From: JAVVUJ01 sp964582545
GTDB taxonomy: Bacteria; Bacillota; Clostridia; Peptostreptococcales; Anaerovoracaceae
NCBI GenBank assembly: GCA_964582545.1
Contig: CAZOSB010000009.1
Coordinates: 1 to 64,000, forward strand
Direction: 5' to 3'
Length of the DNA: 64,000 bases
Below the pieces are notes generated by a model. It ran no database searches, had not been told where the DNA came from, and was given only the letters and a program-made list of their open reading frames with translations. Shown here piece after piece: positions 54,411-63,029 of the stretch (position 1 is the first letter of the stretch; each line of letters starts with the position of its first letter). Made by a program: the position numbers and the translations under genes.

Positions 54411-55856
54411 ATGAGTAAGATTTTACTAGCAACATCAATTGCGCCAAATGATATAGAAAATCAACAGGCAGCTATAAAGACGTGGATAGATAACGATTTT
54501 GAAGTCATATCATGTAATGCACCTGATGAAATTCAAATAATTAGTAAATATTTCACTGGAGTTAAGTTTATACCTATGAATAGAGATCTCCGAGAAAAAG
54601 CAGGAAAACCGTATCCTTTTATATTTGATATTTTTCAGGCATTAAATAATTTCCAAAATGAAATTTGCGGAATTATAAATTCTGATATTTACTTATTTAA
54701 TGTTAATCAAAAAGTAATAGAAGAAATTAAACGAAAAGCTAAAAATAATATTATTTATGCGCATAGATATGAGATAGATAATTTTGAAGAAATAAATGAT
54801 GGATTTTGTTTTCAGCAAGGTATTGATATATTTATAATGAATAAAAATCTACTGAATATTTTTGAAGATGATGAATTTTGCATTGGGCAACCTGGTTGGG
54901 ATTGGTGGATACCATTTATTTGCTCTATGACTAAAACAGAAATGATAGAGTTTAAAAATCCTATAGCATATCACCTAAAGCATCCATTAAATTGGAATTA
55001 TGCATCAATGCGAGATATAGAAAAAAAGTGTGCATTAAAATATTTAAAAAATGAAGAGTATCCTGTCCAAAAGTATTATTATATGTTGCATGAAAAGGTA
55101 ACTGATTTAAATCAAGGAATTAGTTTAATTCAAAATAATGTTAATAATCAATCAATATTTATTTTATCTGATGGTAAAAGTTTAGAGTGCTTAGAAAGTT
55201 TGAGAAATCAATCTCATAAAAATATTAAAATATATATAGGAAATGAATTACCGGAAAACATTCAGGAAGATTTTATTTTATGCGCTAATAGTGACTTATT
55301 ATATCAACAAAATTTTGTTTCTATGATGATTCAAGAGATGTTAATAAAAGATTGTACTGAATTATGCAATACGTTATCTATTGTTTTAAAAAATCCAATT
55401 TATAAAGGTTATAGATATCTAAAAAATGCGAAAAAAAATGAAATGAGTGGTGTCTATGAAGAATGGTCTAAGGGCTGTACGATTTATCGAAATAAGCATC
55501 ATTATAACTCAAAATTTAGCTATTTTACAACCCCACTTATAGTTATTAAAGTTAAAAATATCATTGAAAAATTATATTTAGATGAACCTTTTTATATTTG
55601 CCCAGCAGGCTATATTGCTCAGTTAATTTATTATAATTTGGAGCACATAAATGGTACTTTCCTTGGGTTTATAGACAACAATAGTAAATTATATGAACAA
55701 ACTATTTTAGGGCATAAAGTTTATCCACCAACTATATTAATTAAAAAAAATGTAAAAGTAATAATTGCAACTCAATTATATGCAATTGAACTTAAAAATC
55801 AGATAAAACATTACATTAAGGAAGAAAATATTTTAATTTGGGATGATATAATTTAA
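54411..55856 (+). CDS. Putative glycosyltransferase with C-terminal Rossmann module
   Basis: A 481-residue protein of uncertain family. The first 230 residues look like a GT-A glycosyltransferase (GIINSDIYLF as a DxD-like site, and IGQPGWDWWIPF). Residues 245-390 seem to be a second, degenerate GT-A-like segment (FILSDGKSLECLESLRNQSH, FILCANSD). Residues 395-481 are a PglD/NeuD-like module (FYICPAGYIAQLIYYNL, FLGFIDNN, VIIATQ). It is very AT-rich. It converges with the next gene, with eight bases between the stops. Confidence 0.65.
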   Translation: MSKILLATSIAPNDIENQQAAIKTWIDNDFEVISCNAPDEIQIISKYFTGVKFIPMNRDLREKAGKPYPFIFDIFQALNNFQNEICGIINSDIYLFNVNQKVIEEIKRKAKNNIIYAHRYEIDNFEEINDGFCFQQGIDIFIMNKNLLNIFEDDEFCIGQPGWDWWIPFICSMTKTEMIEFKNPIAYHLKHPLNWNYASMRDIEKKCALKYLKNEEYPVQKYYYMLHEKVTDLNQGISLIQNNVNNQSIFILSDGKSLECLESLRNQSHKNIKIYIGNELPENIQEDFILCANSDLLYQQNFVSMMIQEMLIKDCTELCNTLSIVLKNPIYKGYRYLKNAKKNEMSGVYEEWSKGCTIYRNKHHYNSKFSYFTTPLIVIKVKNIIEKLYLDEPFYICPAGYIAQLIYYNLEHINGTFLGFIDNNSKLYEQTILGHKVYPPTILIKKNVKVIIATQLYAIELKNQIKHYIKEENILIWDDII

Positions 55857-55864
55857 TTTTATGC

Positions 55865-57643
55865 TTAAAATTTTATCAATTTTTTTTTATTTACATAAAA
55901 ACTTAACTCCCTGTATATTTCATCTTTATAAAGATCGCTTGCAATTATAATTGCAGAATGTTGATTTTCACATTGGAGAACATCTTTTGAATGGATAACA
56001 TAACCGGAGATTTTAGATTCGGATAGATCCGGATTTTTATCAACAAAACCTAAAAATTTCGATTTAACCATTGTAGGGTTCATATCTAATAGTGACTCGA
56101 TAAGCACATTAGCTGTATATCCTGCAGGGTAAATGTAAAATGAGCTGTGGTTATTAAGCCTAGATATTAATACTTTTGTGCGTATTTTTAATTTTCTAAA
56201 ATATATATATGTTTTAGAAAAAACTTTCAATTTCGATGCTAATTCTTGACTAATATAATAATAAGATTTTAAAGTTTTAGGTCCTTTATAAATCCATCGA
56301 TTAAATCCTATTTGTTTAAAATATTTAAATTCAATGCCTAATGTATGGCAGTACCAAGCATACTTCACAGCACTTTTATAGGCTGCATTTAAATCAATAG
56401 ATACATTGGGGAAATTGTTTATATATTCACATAAATCAGTGTGAGTTTTTGGTCTAAAAAAGCCTTTAAAGTCTTCATAGATACTCCTGCCTGCCAATAT
56501 TACCGGCTTTCCATAAAAGCAAGCCTCAATTCCTACTGCTGATCCAAATACTAAAACAATATCACATTCATCCAATAACTGATATGTAGAAATTGAAGAA
56601 TTTGCAGGAATCACCGTCATAAGCGGACTACTAATCGTTTCAATGTATCTAGTTTGTTCGTTATCCAACTTCATAAGATTTGGATGCACCCTTAAATAAA
56701 AATGAATATTGTCATTCCAATTTTCATATGTAATTATTTTTTCTAAAGCTTCATTTTGATCTTTATAAAGTAAAGGATGCCACTCTGGAATAGTTTCAAA
56801 TTCATCTTGAGAGCTAATAAATATAGCGATATTTTTTTTATCTCTAGGTAGATGAAAATTGGAATCAGTTAATTGGTTTTTAATAAAGTTATTTTGATGT
56901 TTTCTCTTTCCATTTCTAATATTTCCATACCATTTTTCTGCCACTTTTATTCTTTCATTGAAGCAATCACTGATTTCTCCAATTTCTTCAATGAGTGCCT
57001 TAATATAATTTATATCATGAGGGTATGTATTATAATACAAGGAATATTTATTAGTTACATATGCCCTTTCATGTACACATATAGGAATGTGCAATTGCTG
57101 TGCTACCCGAAGGGTCATTCTATGATAAGGAAATCTACCATTAAAAACATAAATTTGATCTATATTATACTGATTTATTTTATCTTTCAGGAAACTTACA
57201 TAAGATATAAGTTCATTATAATAATCATTGCTTTTATTAACTATTTTTTTTGTAATAACCGGATTGTAATCTCTGTAAGAACTTATGAGAGAAGATGCTA
57301 TACCAAGACCAACATCGTAATGACCTTCAAAAGTAACACCTTTCAATTGAGCTAAGGTTTCAATTGACAAGGATTTATTTTTTAAAACATTAAAATCAAC
57401 ATCAATCAATTGTATATAATTTTCCAAACCTGTAACTTTTAGATATCTATCGAAAAAATCCATCCTTCTCTGACATAGAATTTCATTTTTTTCGAAAGAA
57501 AAACCACATCCACTTTCATGGTCAGCATTGCATTTTAATACATAAATATCATCGTTTTTTTCCTTATGTAAAAACATTAATTCTAATTCTGTAAAAAAGT
57601 GTAGTGGGTAACAACCACAAAGGGTCGCAAAAAGAACTTTCAT
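55865..57643 (-). CDS. Capsule-synthesis-like protein with C-terminal Rossmann module
   Basis: A 592-residue protein. The central part (NIAIFISSQDEFETIPEW, FYLRVHPNLMKLDNEQTRYI, ECDIVLVFGSAVGIEACFYG) resembles capsule polysaccharide biosynthesis proteins and GT-B folds that transfer sugars. Residues about 500-592 are a PglD/NeuD-like module (FYIYPAGYTANVLIESLL, FLGFVDKN, AIIIAS), closest by eye to that of the convergent neighbour. The N-terminus has Cys-rich patches (LCGCYPL, CNADHESGCGF). AGAGG precedes the ATG. Confidence 0.7.
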   Translation of the reverse strand: MKVLFATLCGCYPLHFFTELELMFLHKEKNDDIYVLKCNADHESGCGFSFEKNEILCQRRMDFFDRYLKVTGLENYIQLIDVDFNVLKNKSLSIETLAQLKGVTFEGHYDVGLGIASSLISSYRDYNPVITKKIVNKSNDYYNELISYVSFLKDKINQYNIDQIYVFNGRFPYHRMTLRVAQQLHIPICVHERAYVTNKYSLYYNTYPHDINYIKALIEEIGEISDCFNERIKVAEKWYGNIRNGKRKHQNNFIKNQLTDSNFHLPRDKKNIAIFISSQDEFETIPEWHPLLYKDQNEALEKIITYENWNDNIHFYLRVHPNLMKLDNEQTRYIETISSPLMTVIPANSSISTYQLLDECDIVLVFGSAVGIEACFYGKPVILAGRSIYEDFKGFFRPKTHTDLCEYINNFPNVSIDLNAAYKSAVKYAWYCHTLGIEFKYFKQIGFNRWIYKGPKTLKSYYYISQELASKLKVFSKTYIYFRKLKIRTKVLISRLNNHSSFYIYPAGYTANVLIESLLDMNPTMVKSKFLGFVDKNPDLSESKISGYVIHSKDVLQCENQHSAIIIASDLYKDEIYRELSFYVNKKKLIKF

Positions 57644-57693
57644 ATATTAATAACCTCTTATATTTAAATACAAATTCAGTGTTTTATTTAGAA

Positions 57694-58623
57694 CTATTCA
57701 TTAAGCCCTACATACCACTTGTATGTAGATTGTATTCCTGTGTGTAAATCAATACAGCTTTTCCAACCTAGTTGGAGCAATTTACTTACATCACAGACTT
57801 TACGTGGGGTTCCGTCTGGCTTAGAAGAATCCCACACCACTTCCCCTTCATATCCAACAAGTTCATTAATTAACTGGGCAAGATCTTTGATAGATATTTC
57901 TTGCCCAGTGCCAATGTTAATATGTTCATATCCATCATAATGGTTCATTAAAAATACGCAAGCATCTGCCATATCATCAACATGTAGGAATTCTCTGGTA
58001 GGGTTACCTGTACCCCATATTTCAACAAAATTTGATTTATTCATTTTAGCTTCATGAAATTTCCGAATTAATGCGGGAAGTACATGTGAGTTTTGTAAGT
58101 CAAAGTTATCATTGGAGCCATAAAGATTGGTTGGCATACAACTTATAAAATTTGTTCTGTATTGTTTATTGTAAAATTGACACATTTTAAGACCGGAAAT
58201 TTTTGCAATCGCATATGCTTCATTTGTAGGCTCTAAGTACCCTGAAAGTAAGGAAGATTCTTTAATGGGTTGCTGACAGTATTTGGGATAAATACAGTTA
58301 CTGCCCAAAAATAGTAGTTTTTTTACCCCATGAACGAAGGCGTTGTGAATCACATTGTTTTGTATCATGGAATTAATATAGTAAAATTCTGCTGGGTAAA
58401 TATCATTGGCTAATATTCCTCCAACTTTGGCAGCAGCCAAAAAAACATATTCTGGTTTTTCACTTTGAAAAAAATCAATTACATCTTTCTGTAATGTTAA
58501 ATCTAACTCCTCATGACTGCGTGTAATGATATTAAAATAACCCTCTGATTTTAATTTGCGAACCAGAGCGGATCCTACCATTCCATTATGTCCGGCCACA
58601 TATATCTTTGCACATTTCTCCAT
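57694..58623 (-). CDS. fcl: GDP-L-fucose synthase
   Basis: A 309-residue epimerase-reductase that makes GDP-L-fucose from GDP-4-keto-6-deoxymannose. [16 protein letters not shown] binds [14 protein letters not shown] has the catalytic Ser, and [16 protein letters not shown] the Tyr and Lys. [20 protein letters not shown] is typical of Fcl/WcaG. Its start overlaps the gmd stop by one base (TAATG). Confidence 0.95.
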   Translation of the reverse strand: MEKCAKIYVAGHNGMVGSALVRKLKSEGYFNIITRSHEELDLTLQKDVIDFFQSEKPEYVFLAAAKVGGILANDIYPAEFYYINSMIQNNVIHNAFVHGVKKLLFLGSNCIYPKYCQQPIKESSLLSGYLEPTNEAYAIAKISGLKMCQFYNKQYRTNFISCMPTNLYGSNDNFDLQNSHVLPALIRKFHEAKMNKSNFVEIWGTGNPTREFLHVDDMADACVFLMNHYDGYEHINIGTGQEISIKDLAQLINELVGYEGEVVWDSSKPDGTPRKVCDVSKLLQLGWKSCIDLHTGIQSTYKWYVGLNE

Positions 58624-59681
58624 TATTGCTTTCCTTTAACAAATTTTAAATCTTCAAGAATCATTTCTTTAACCAGGGTTTCGAAGCTAGTTTTAGTTGG
58701 ATTCCACCCCAACTCATTTTTGGCCTTTGTCGGATCTCCTAACAATTGATCGACTTCGGTGGGTCTAAAGTATTTGGGATCTACTTCCACAATTACATCA
58801 CCAGTTGACTGATCAATTCCTTTTTCTTCAAGACCTTTTCCTTGCCATTTTAAGTTTATTCCCACTTCCCTAAAAGTAATTGTACAGAACTCCCTTACTG
58901 TATGCATTTCTCCGGTAGCAATTACAAAGTCATCCGCAATTTCATGTTGCAGTATCAGCCACATGCACTCCACATAGTCCTTAGCGTGACCCCAATCTCT
59001 TTTCGCATCTAAATTACCTAGGTAAAGCTTTTTCTGCTTTCCAAGGGATATTCTAGCCGCTGCCAAGGTAATTTTCCTTGTAACAAAAGTTTCCCCTCTT
59101 CTAGGGGATTCATGATTAAATAAAATCCCATTGGATACAAACATATTATAGGCTTCCCTATAATTTTTAGTAATCCAATAGCCATAAAGTTTTGCTACGC
59201 CATAGGGGCTTCTGGGGTAAAAAGGAGTAGTTTCTTTTTGTGGAATTTCTTGAACCAATCCGAAAAGTTCCGAAGTAGAGGCTTGATAGATTCTAACATT
59301 TTTAGCAATTTCCAGCAACCTTACAGCTTCTAAAACCCTCAATGTACCTAATGCATCTGCATTAGCTGTATATTCGGGGGATTCAAAAGATACCTGTACA
59401 TGTGATTGCGCTGCTAAATTATATATCTCTTCTGGCCTAACTTTTTGAATGATTGATATAATATTGGTAGAGTCAGTCATATCACCATAGTGGAGTTGAA
59501 TTTTTTTAGTATTATGCATGTCTTCAATAACAGGATCTAAATATAAATGTTCGATTCTGCCAGTATTAAATGAAGAACTTCTGCGGATTATTCCATGTAC
59601 TTCATATCCTTTTTCCAATAAAAATTCTGCTAGATATGATCCATCCTGACCTGTTATTCCAGTAATTAACGCCTTGCGCAT
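58623..59681 (-). CDS. gmd: GDP-mannose 4,6-dehydratase
   Basis: A 352-residue extended SDR that converts GDP-mannose to GDP-4-keto-6-deoxymannose. [19 protein letters not shown] and [15 protein letters not shown] are diagnostic; [14 protein letters not shown] holds the Tyr and Lys, and [18 protein letters not shown] follows. The third ATG (59681) has the best spacing from AGAGG; ATG 59699 directly abuts the manC stop. It acts between ManC and Fcl. Confidence 0.95.
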   Translation of the reverse strand: MRKALITGITGQDGSYLAEFLLEKGYEVHGIIRRSSSFNTGRIEHLYLDPVIEDMHNTKKIQLHYGDMTDSTNIISIIQKVRPEEIYNLAAQSHVQVSFESPEYTANADALGTLRVLEAVRLLEIAKNVRIYQASTSELFGLVQEIPQKETTPFYPRSPYGVAKLYGYWITKNYREAYNMFVSNGILFNHESPRRGETFVTRKITLAAARISLGKQKKLYLGNLDAKRDWGHAKDYVECMWLILQHEIADDFVIATGEMHTVREFCTITFREVGINLKWQGKGLEEKGIDQSTGDVIVEVDPKYFRPTEVDQLLGDPTKAKNELGWNPTKTSFETLVKEMILEDLKFVKGKQ

Positions 59682-59699
59682 TGAATACATCCTCTCCAT

Positions 59700-61037
59700 T
59701 TACCACTCGAAGTCAATTCTAACAATATCATCCTCAATAAGGGGAAATCCCAACTGAACTTCGATTAACTCCAAATCCTCTAAAGCCAAAATAGCGTGCT
59801 TTTGATAGGCATTTATCTGTTTTATATCTCCTGGTACGATTTCTTTTTTAGTACCTTCTAAGTATAACAAACCTTTTCCCTTGAGGATAGTCCAAATTTC
59901 TTTTCTATTTATATGGTATTGGTAGCTAATTTTTTTATCTCTTTCTAAGTATAACTTCTTAGTTAGTGCTTCTGTTCCATCTTCATAATAGGTATGTTCC
60001 ATAACTTTGTATTTGCCCCAGCGTTTTTCTTCATACATAGGGCGAGAAGTATCATCAGATAAGAATTCCTTCAGGCGATAGGTTTCACCCTTTTCAGCAA
60101 CCAATATTCCATCATTACTGGCCACTACAATTGAATTTTTTACGCCCATTGCTATTATAGGAATATCCAGTTCGTTGTATATATGTGTGTCATCACAATT
60201 TTTATCGGTCAAGGCATTTCCTCTGACATGACGATCCATTTCCTCAGTCAAAGTTTCCCAAGTTCCTAAATCTTTCCACTGACCTGTGTATTTAATTACT
60301 TTAATTTTATGAGCTTTCTCCACTACTTCATAATCAAAGCTAGTTCTTATTAAGTTTAAAAATTGTTTATTTGCATAATCATATGTAAAATCAGTAAATT
60401 CATATTTTGTTTTTAATATATTTAAAATATGTTTTAATTTTAAACCAAATACACCACAATTCCATAGAGCACCCTGTTCTATTAAGGTTTTAGCAATATG
60501 TAAGTCAGGCTTTTCTTTAAAGTATTCTACATTTGAAATAACCCCTTCATTTTCTGGAATAATATACCCATATTTTTCAGAGGGTTTAATGGGAGTTGCC
60601 CCCATAAGAACCAATTCACACTGATCATCTTCCAGAATCTTTGGGAAATCAGAAATCAGTTTAAAGTAGTCCGATTCTACAAAAGGATCCACAGGTAATA
60701 CCGCGATGGTTTCATTAGGTTTAACTCCACACTTATCAAATAGATAGCATGACGCCAAAGCTATTGCGGGGAATGTATCTCGGCGTTCAGGTTCAATTAC
60801 AATGTTAGCATCAGATCCAAGCTGTGCCATAAGTTGATCTTTTTGAGATTGAGCTGCTGCCACGGTAATTGAATCCCAACCTCCAATTTCTTTAAGTTGA
60901 CGGTGGACTCTTTGAACCATAGATTCAATGCCACCATCTTCATTAAGTAAAAGTTTTAAAAATTGTTTTGACCTTACTTCATTAGAAAGGGGCCAAAGGC
61001 GTTTTCCCGAGCCACCGGATAATAAGATTAAGTGCAT
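59700..61037 (-). CDS. manC: Mannose-1-phosphate guanylyltransferase
   Basis: A 445-residue enzyme that makes GDP-mannose. LILLSGGSGKRLWPLSNEVR is the GTP-binding site, and VIEPERRDTFPAIALA, FKEKPD and LWNCGVFG are family motifs. A cupin domain at about 335-440 (EKRWGKYKVMEH, YQYHINRKEIW) resembles the mannose-6-phosphate isomerase half of bifunctional enzymes, so it may be bifunctional. It heads the manC-gmd-fcl unit. Confidence 0.93.
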   Translation of the reverse strand: MHLILLSGGSGKRLWPLSNEVRSKQFLKLLLNEDGGIESMVQRVHRQLKEIGGWDSITVAAAQSQKDQLMAQLGSDANIVIEPERRDTFPAIALASCYLFDKCGVKPNETIAVLPVDPFVESDYFKLISDFPKILEDDQCELVLMGATPIKPSEKYGYIIPENEGVISNVEYFKEKPDLHIAKTLIEQGALWNCGVFGLKLKHILNILKTKYEFTDFTYDYANKQFLNLIRTSFDYEVVEKAHKIKVIKYTGQWKDLGTWETLTEEMDRHVRGNALTDKNCDDTHIYNELDIPIIAMGVKNSIVVASNDGILVAEKGETYRLKEFLSDDTSRPMYEEKRWGKYKVMEHTYYEDGTEALTKKLYLERDKKISYQYHINRKEIWTILKGKGLLYLEGTKKEIVPGDIKQINAYQKHAILALEDLELIEVQLGFPLIEDDIVRIDFEW

Positions 61038-61130
61038 ATTATATCTTCCAATTCTTCTATTTTAAAAAAGGATAAACTAAATTTGACGATTTTTCTGAGA
61101 ATTAATCTTATATTTTGCTTTTTCAGTTAT

Positions 61131-62165
61131 CTAATTTTTATTTAAGAACTCATCAATTCTCATTTCTGCTTTTCTATCATAAAATAAACTTTCTGTAAAA
61201 TCAGATGATAAATGAGATACTAATGGAAGAGGCTTTATATAGCTATTACCAATACAATTATTACAAATTGTATTGGTAACATTTTGATCCATATGTTTTT
61301 GACGAAATTTTTTAATAATATCATTATCCCAAGCTTCTTTTAATGGTGTTTTAGATATATCATCAAAAGCTAAATAATTTTGAAAATCAGCACAACATGC
61401 CGTAATATATCCTTCATGTGATATATTTAACGTATTAAATGGTAAAGTACAGGGTAATTTTAAAGATTTATTCATTGAAACATTATCTATTGAAAGTAAA
61501 GATTGAATTTCTGGCATTAATCCACACTGATTTTTAACTTCTGCAGTAATTGTAGAATCACAATAATCTATAAAAAAATCATTAATTTCCTTGTCCGTGT
61601 TATTGGTAAACTTTGTTTTAATAAAGGAAACATAAATATTAAACTTATGAGATGACTTTTTTTTATATTTGTATATATTTTTTAAATTATCCATGACTAA
61701 ATTAAAATCATCTCGACCATGAATTAAATTGTAGCTCTCTCTTGTTATTGCATTTATAGAGAATTTAATGCTATCCAACCCTGCATCAATTATTTGGGAC
61801 ATTCTTTGAGGGGTAGCCAATGCACCATTCGTTGTAATATATGTATACTCATAGCGTTGGTCTTCTCTCTTGCAATACCTAATATAGGTTTCCAATTTAG
61901 GATGGATGAATGGTTCTCCTGTTGTGTAAAATCCTACCTCTCTTGCACCTAACGCATATGCTTCATCTACGACTTTATAGAAAACGTTATCTGTAATATA
62001 ACCCCTTTTTCTTGTCATTTTTCTATTAGCACAAAATATGCAGCTATCATTACATATATTTGATAGTTCAATTAGAAAATTCTTCTTAGGAAATGGGGGG
62101 GATATAGAAAGTTCTAAGTTTTTGTTCTTGTTTTCAATCCGCTCTTTTAATGTAGTTACTTCCAT
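61131..62165 (-). CDS. Radical SAM/SPASM domain protein
   Basis: A 344-residue radical SAM enzyme. CNDSCIFC (C-x3-C-x2-C) near residue 37 binds the SAM cluster, and YTTGEPFIHP and SINAITRESYNLIHG are typical of the barrel. A C-terminal SPASM-like region has CTLPF, ITACCADF and CNNCIG for an auxiliary cluster. Such proteins modify peptides, sugars or alcohols. Its place among nucleotide-sugar genes suggests sugar chemistry, but the substrate is unknown and no small peptide substrate gene is seen beside it. Confidence 0.88.
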   Translation of the reverse strand: MEVTTLKERIENKNKNLELSISPPFPKKNFLIELSNICNDSCIFCANRKMTRKRGYITDNVFYKVVDEAYALGAREVGFYTTGEPFIHPKLETYIRYCKREDQRYEYTYITTNGALATPQRMSQIIDAGLDSIKFSINAITRESYNLIHGRDDFNLVMDNLKNIYKYKKKSSHKFNIYVSFIKTKFTNNTDKEINDFFIDYCDSTITAEVKNQCGLMPEIQSLLSIDNVSMNKSLKLPCTLPFNTLNISHEGYITACCADFQNYLAFDDISKTPLKEAWDNDIIKKFRQKHMDQNVTNTICNNCIGNSYIKPLPLVSHLSSDFTESLFYDRKAEMRIDEFLNKN

Positions 62166-62225
62166 TTGTAATTGTCCTTTTACATCTATTTATGGTATAC
62201 ATTTTAATATATCAAAATTATGAGT

Positions 62226-62259
62226 TTATAACAATTAAATTTTATAAATTAATTGTTAT
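62226..62259. repeat. Perfect 12-bp inverted repeat
   Basis: TATAACAATTAA (62226-62237) and TTAATTGTTATA (62248-62259) flank a ten-base loop. It lies in the 159-base gap between the cytidylyltransferase end and the radical SAM start. No G or C lies in the loop and no T-run follows, so an operator or a weak terminator is possible. Confidence 0.5.
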
Positions 62260-62324
62260 AGTCTAATACTAGATTGTAGTAAAGTTTGCCATACCCCTGT
62301 TGCTACAAATTTTTAATTACAATC

Positions 62325-63029
62325 TCAATTTAGAAAGTTTAAAGCTTTCTGTTGAATAATAAATTTTGCAAATTCTAAATCTAAAGGAGTATCAATATCA
62401 AGTGAATTTTCTTTTGACATGATATAAGCCTTACTATATTTGTTATAAAAATTCATATGCTTTAAAAATTCCGAACATTCACATCCATATATAGCACCAT
62501 TAATTCTATAAATTTTTTTTAAATCCTGTCGATTTTTATTATTTGTTTTATTAATAAAATTTTCCAAAGAGTGATTTTTTGGCAAAATATTTATTAATTC
62601 TGGTGAGTGATCTAATTCACATATTGATACAACAGACTTAACATTTTCTTGATTTAGAAGTTTCATAGCATTTTGAATATCTTGTACAGTTCTAAGTGGC
62701 GATGTGGGCTGTAAAATCATAAAGTAATCATAGGCTTCTCCAATATTTTTATACTGTATGAGGGTGTCCTTAATATATTCGTTTGCATGTGAGTTATCAG
62801 TAGCCAATTCTATAGGTCGCAAAAATGGTACACTAGCACCGTACGTTCTGGCAATTAATGCATACTCTTCAGAATCCGTTGAAACGAAAATCTCTTCAAA
62901 AACATTACTTTTTATTGCTTGGTCAATCGTATATGCAATAAGAGGTTTACCATTTACAAGTGCAATATTTTTATTGGGAACTCCTTTACTTCCTGACCGA
63001 GCAGGAATTATGGCTATTGTTTTACCCAT
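62325..63029 (-). CDS. neuA: CMP-nonulosonic acid synthetase (NeuA-like)
   Basis: A 234-residue cytidylyltransferase. IAIIPARSGSKGVPNKNIA is the CTP-binding motif of CMP-sialic acid synthetases, and FMILQPTSPLRTVQDI and DIDTPLDLEFAKF complete the family pattern. It would activate sialic, legionaminic or a related acid as the CMP sugar; which one cannot be told. It overlaps the epimerase gene by eight bases. Confidence 0.88.
   Translation of the reverse strand: MGKTIAIIPARSGSKGVPNKNIALVNGKPLIAYTIDQAIKSNVFEEIFVSTDSEEYALIARTYGASVPFLRPIELATDNSHANEYIKDTLIQYKNIGEAYDYFMILQPTSPLRTVQDIQNAMKLLNQENVKSVVSICELDHSPELINILPKNHSLENFINKTNNKNRQDLKKIYRINGAIYGCECSEFLKHMNFYNKYSKAYIMSKENSLDIDTPLDLEFAKFIIQQKALNFLN

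Noticed and set aside
56873..57355. Plus-strand 160-codon frame opposite the capsule-type gene
   Set aside because: It is a run of Ile, Phe and Tyr codons produced by AT-rich sequence opposite a real gene, without a binding site.
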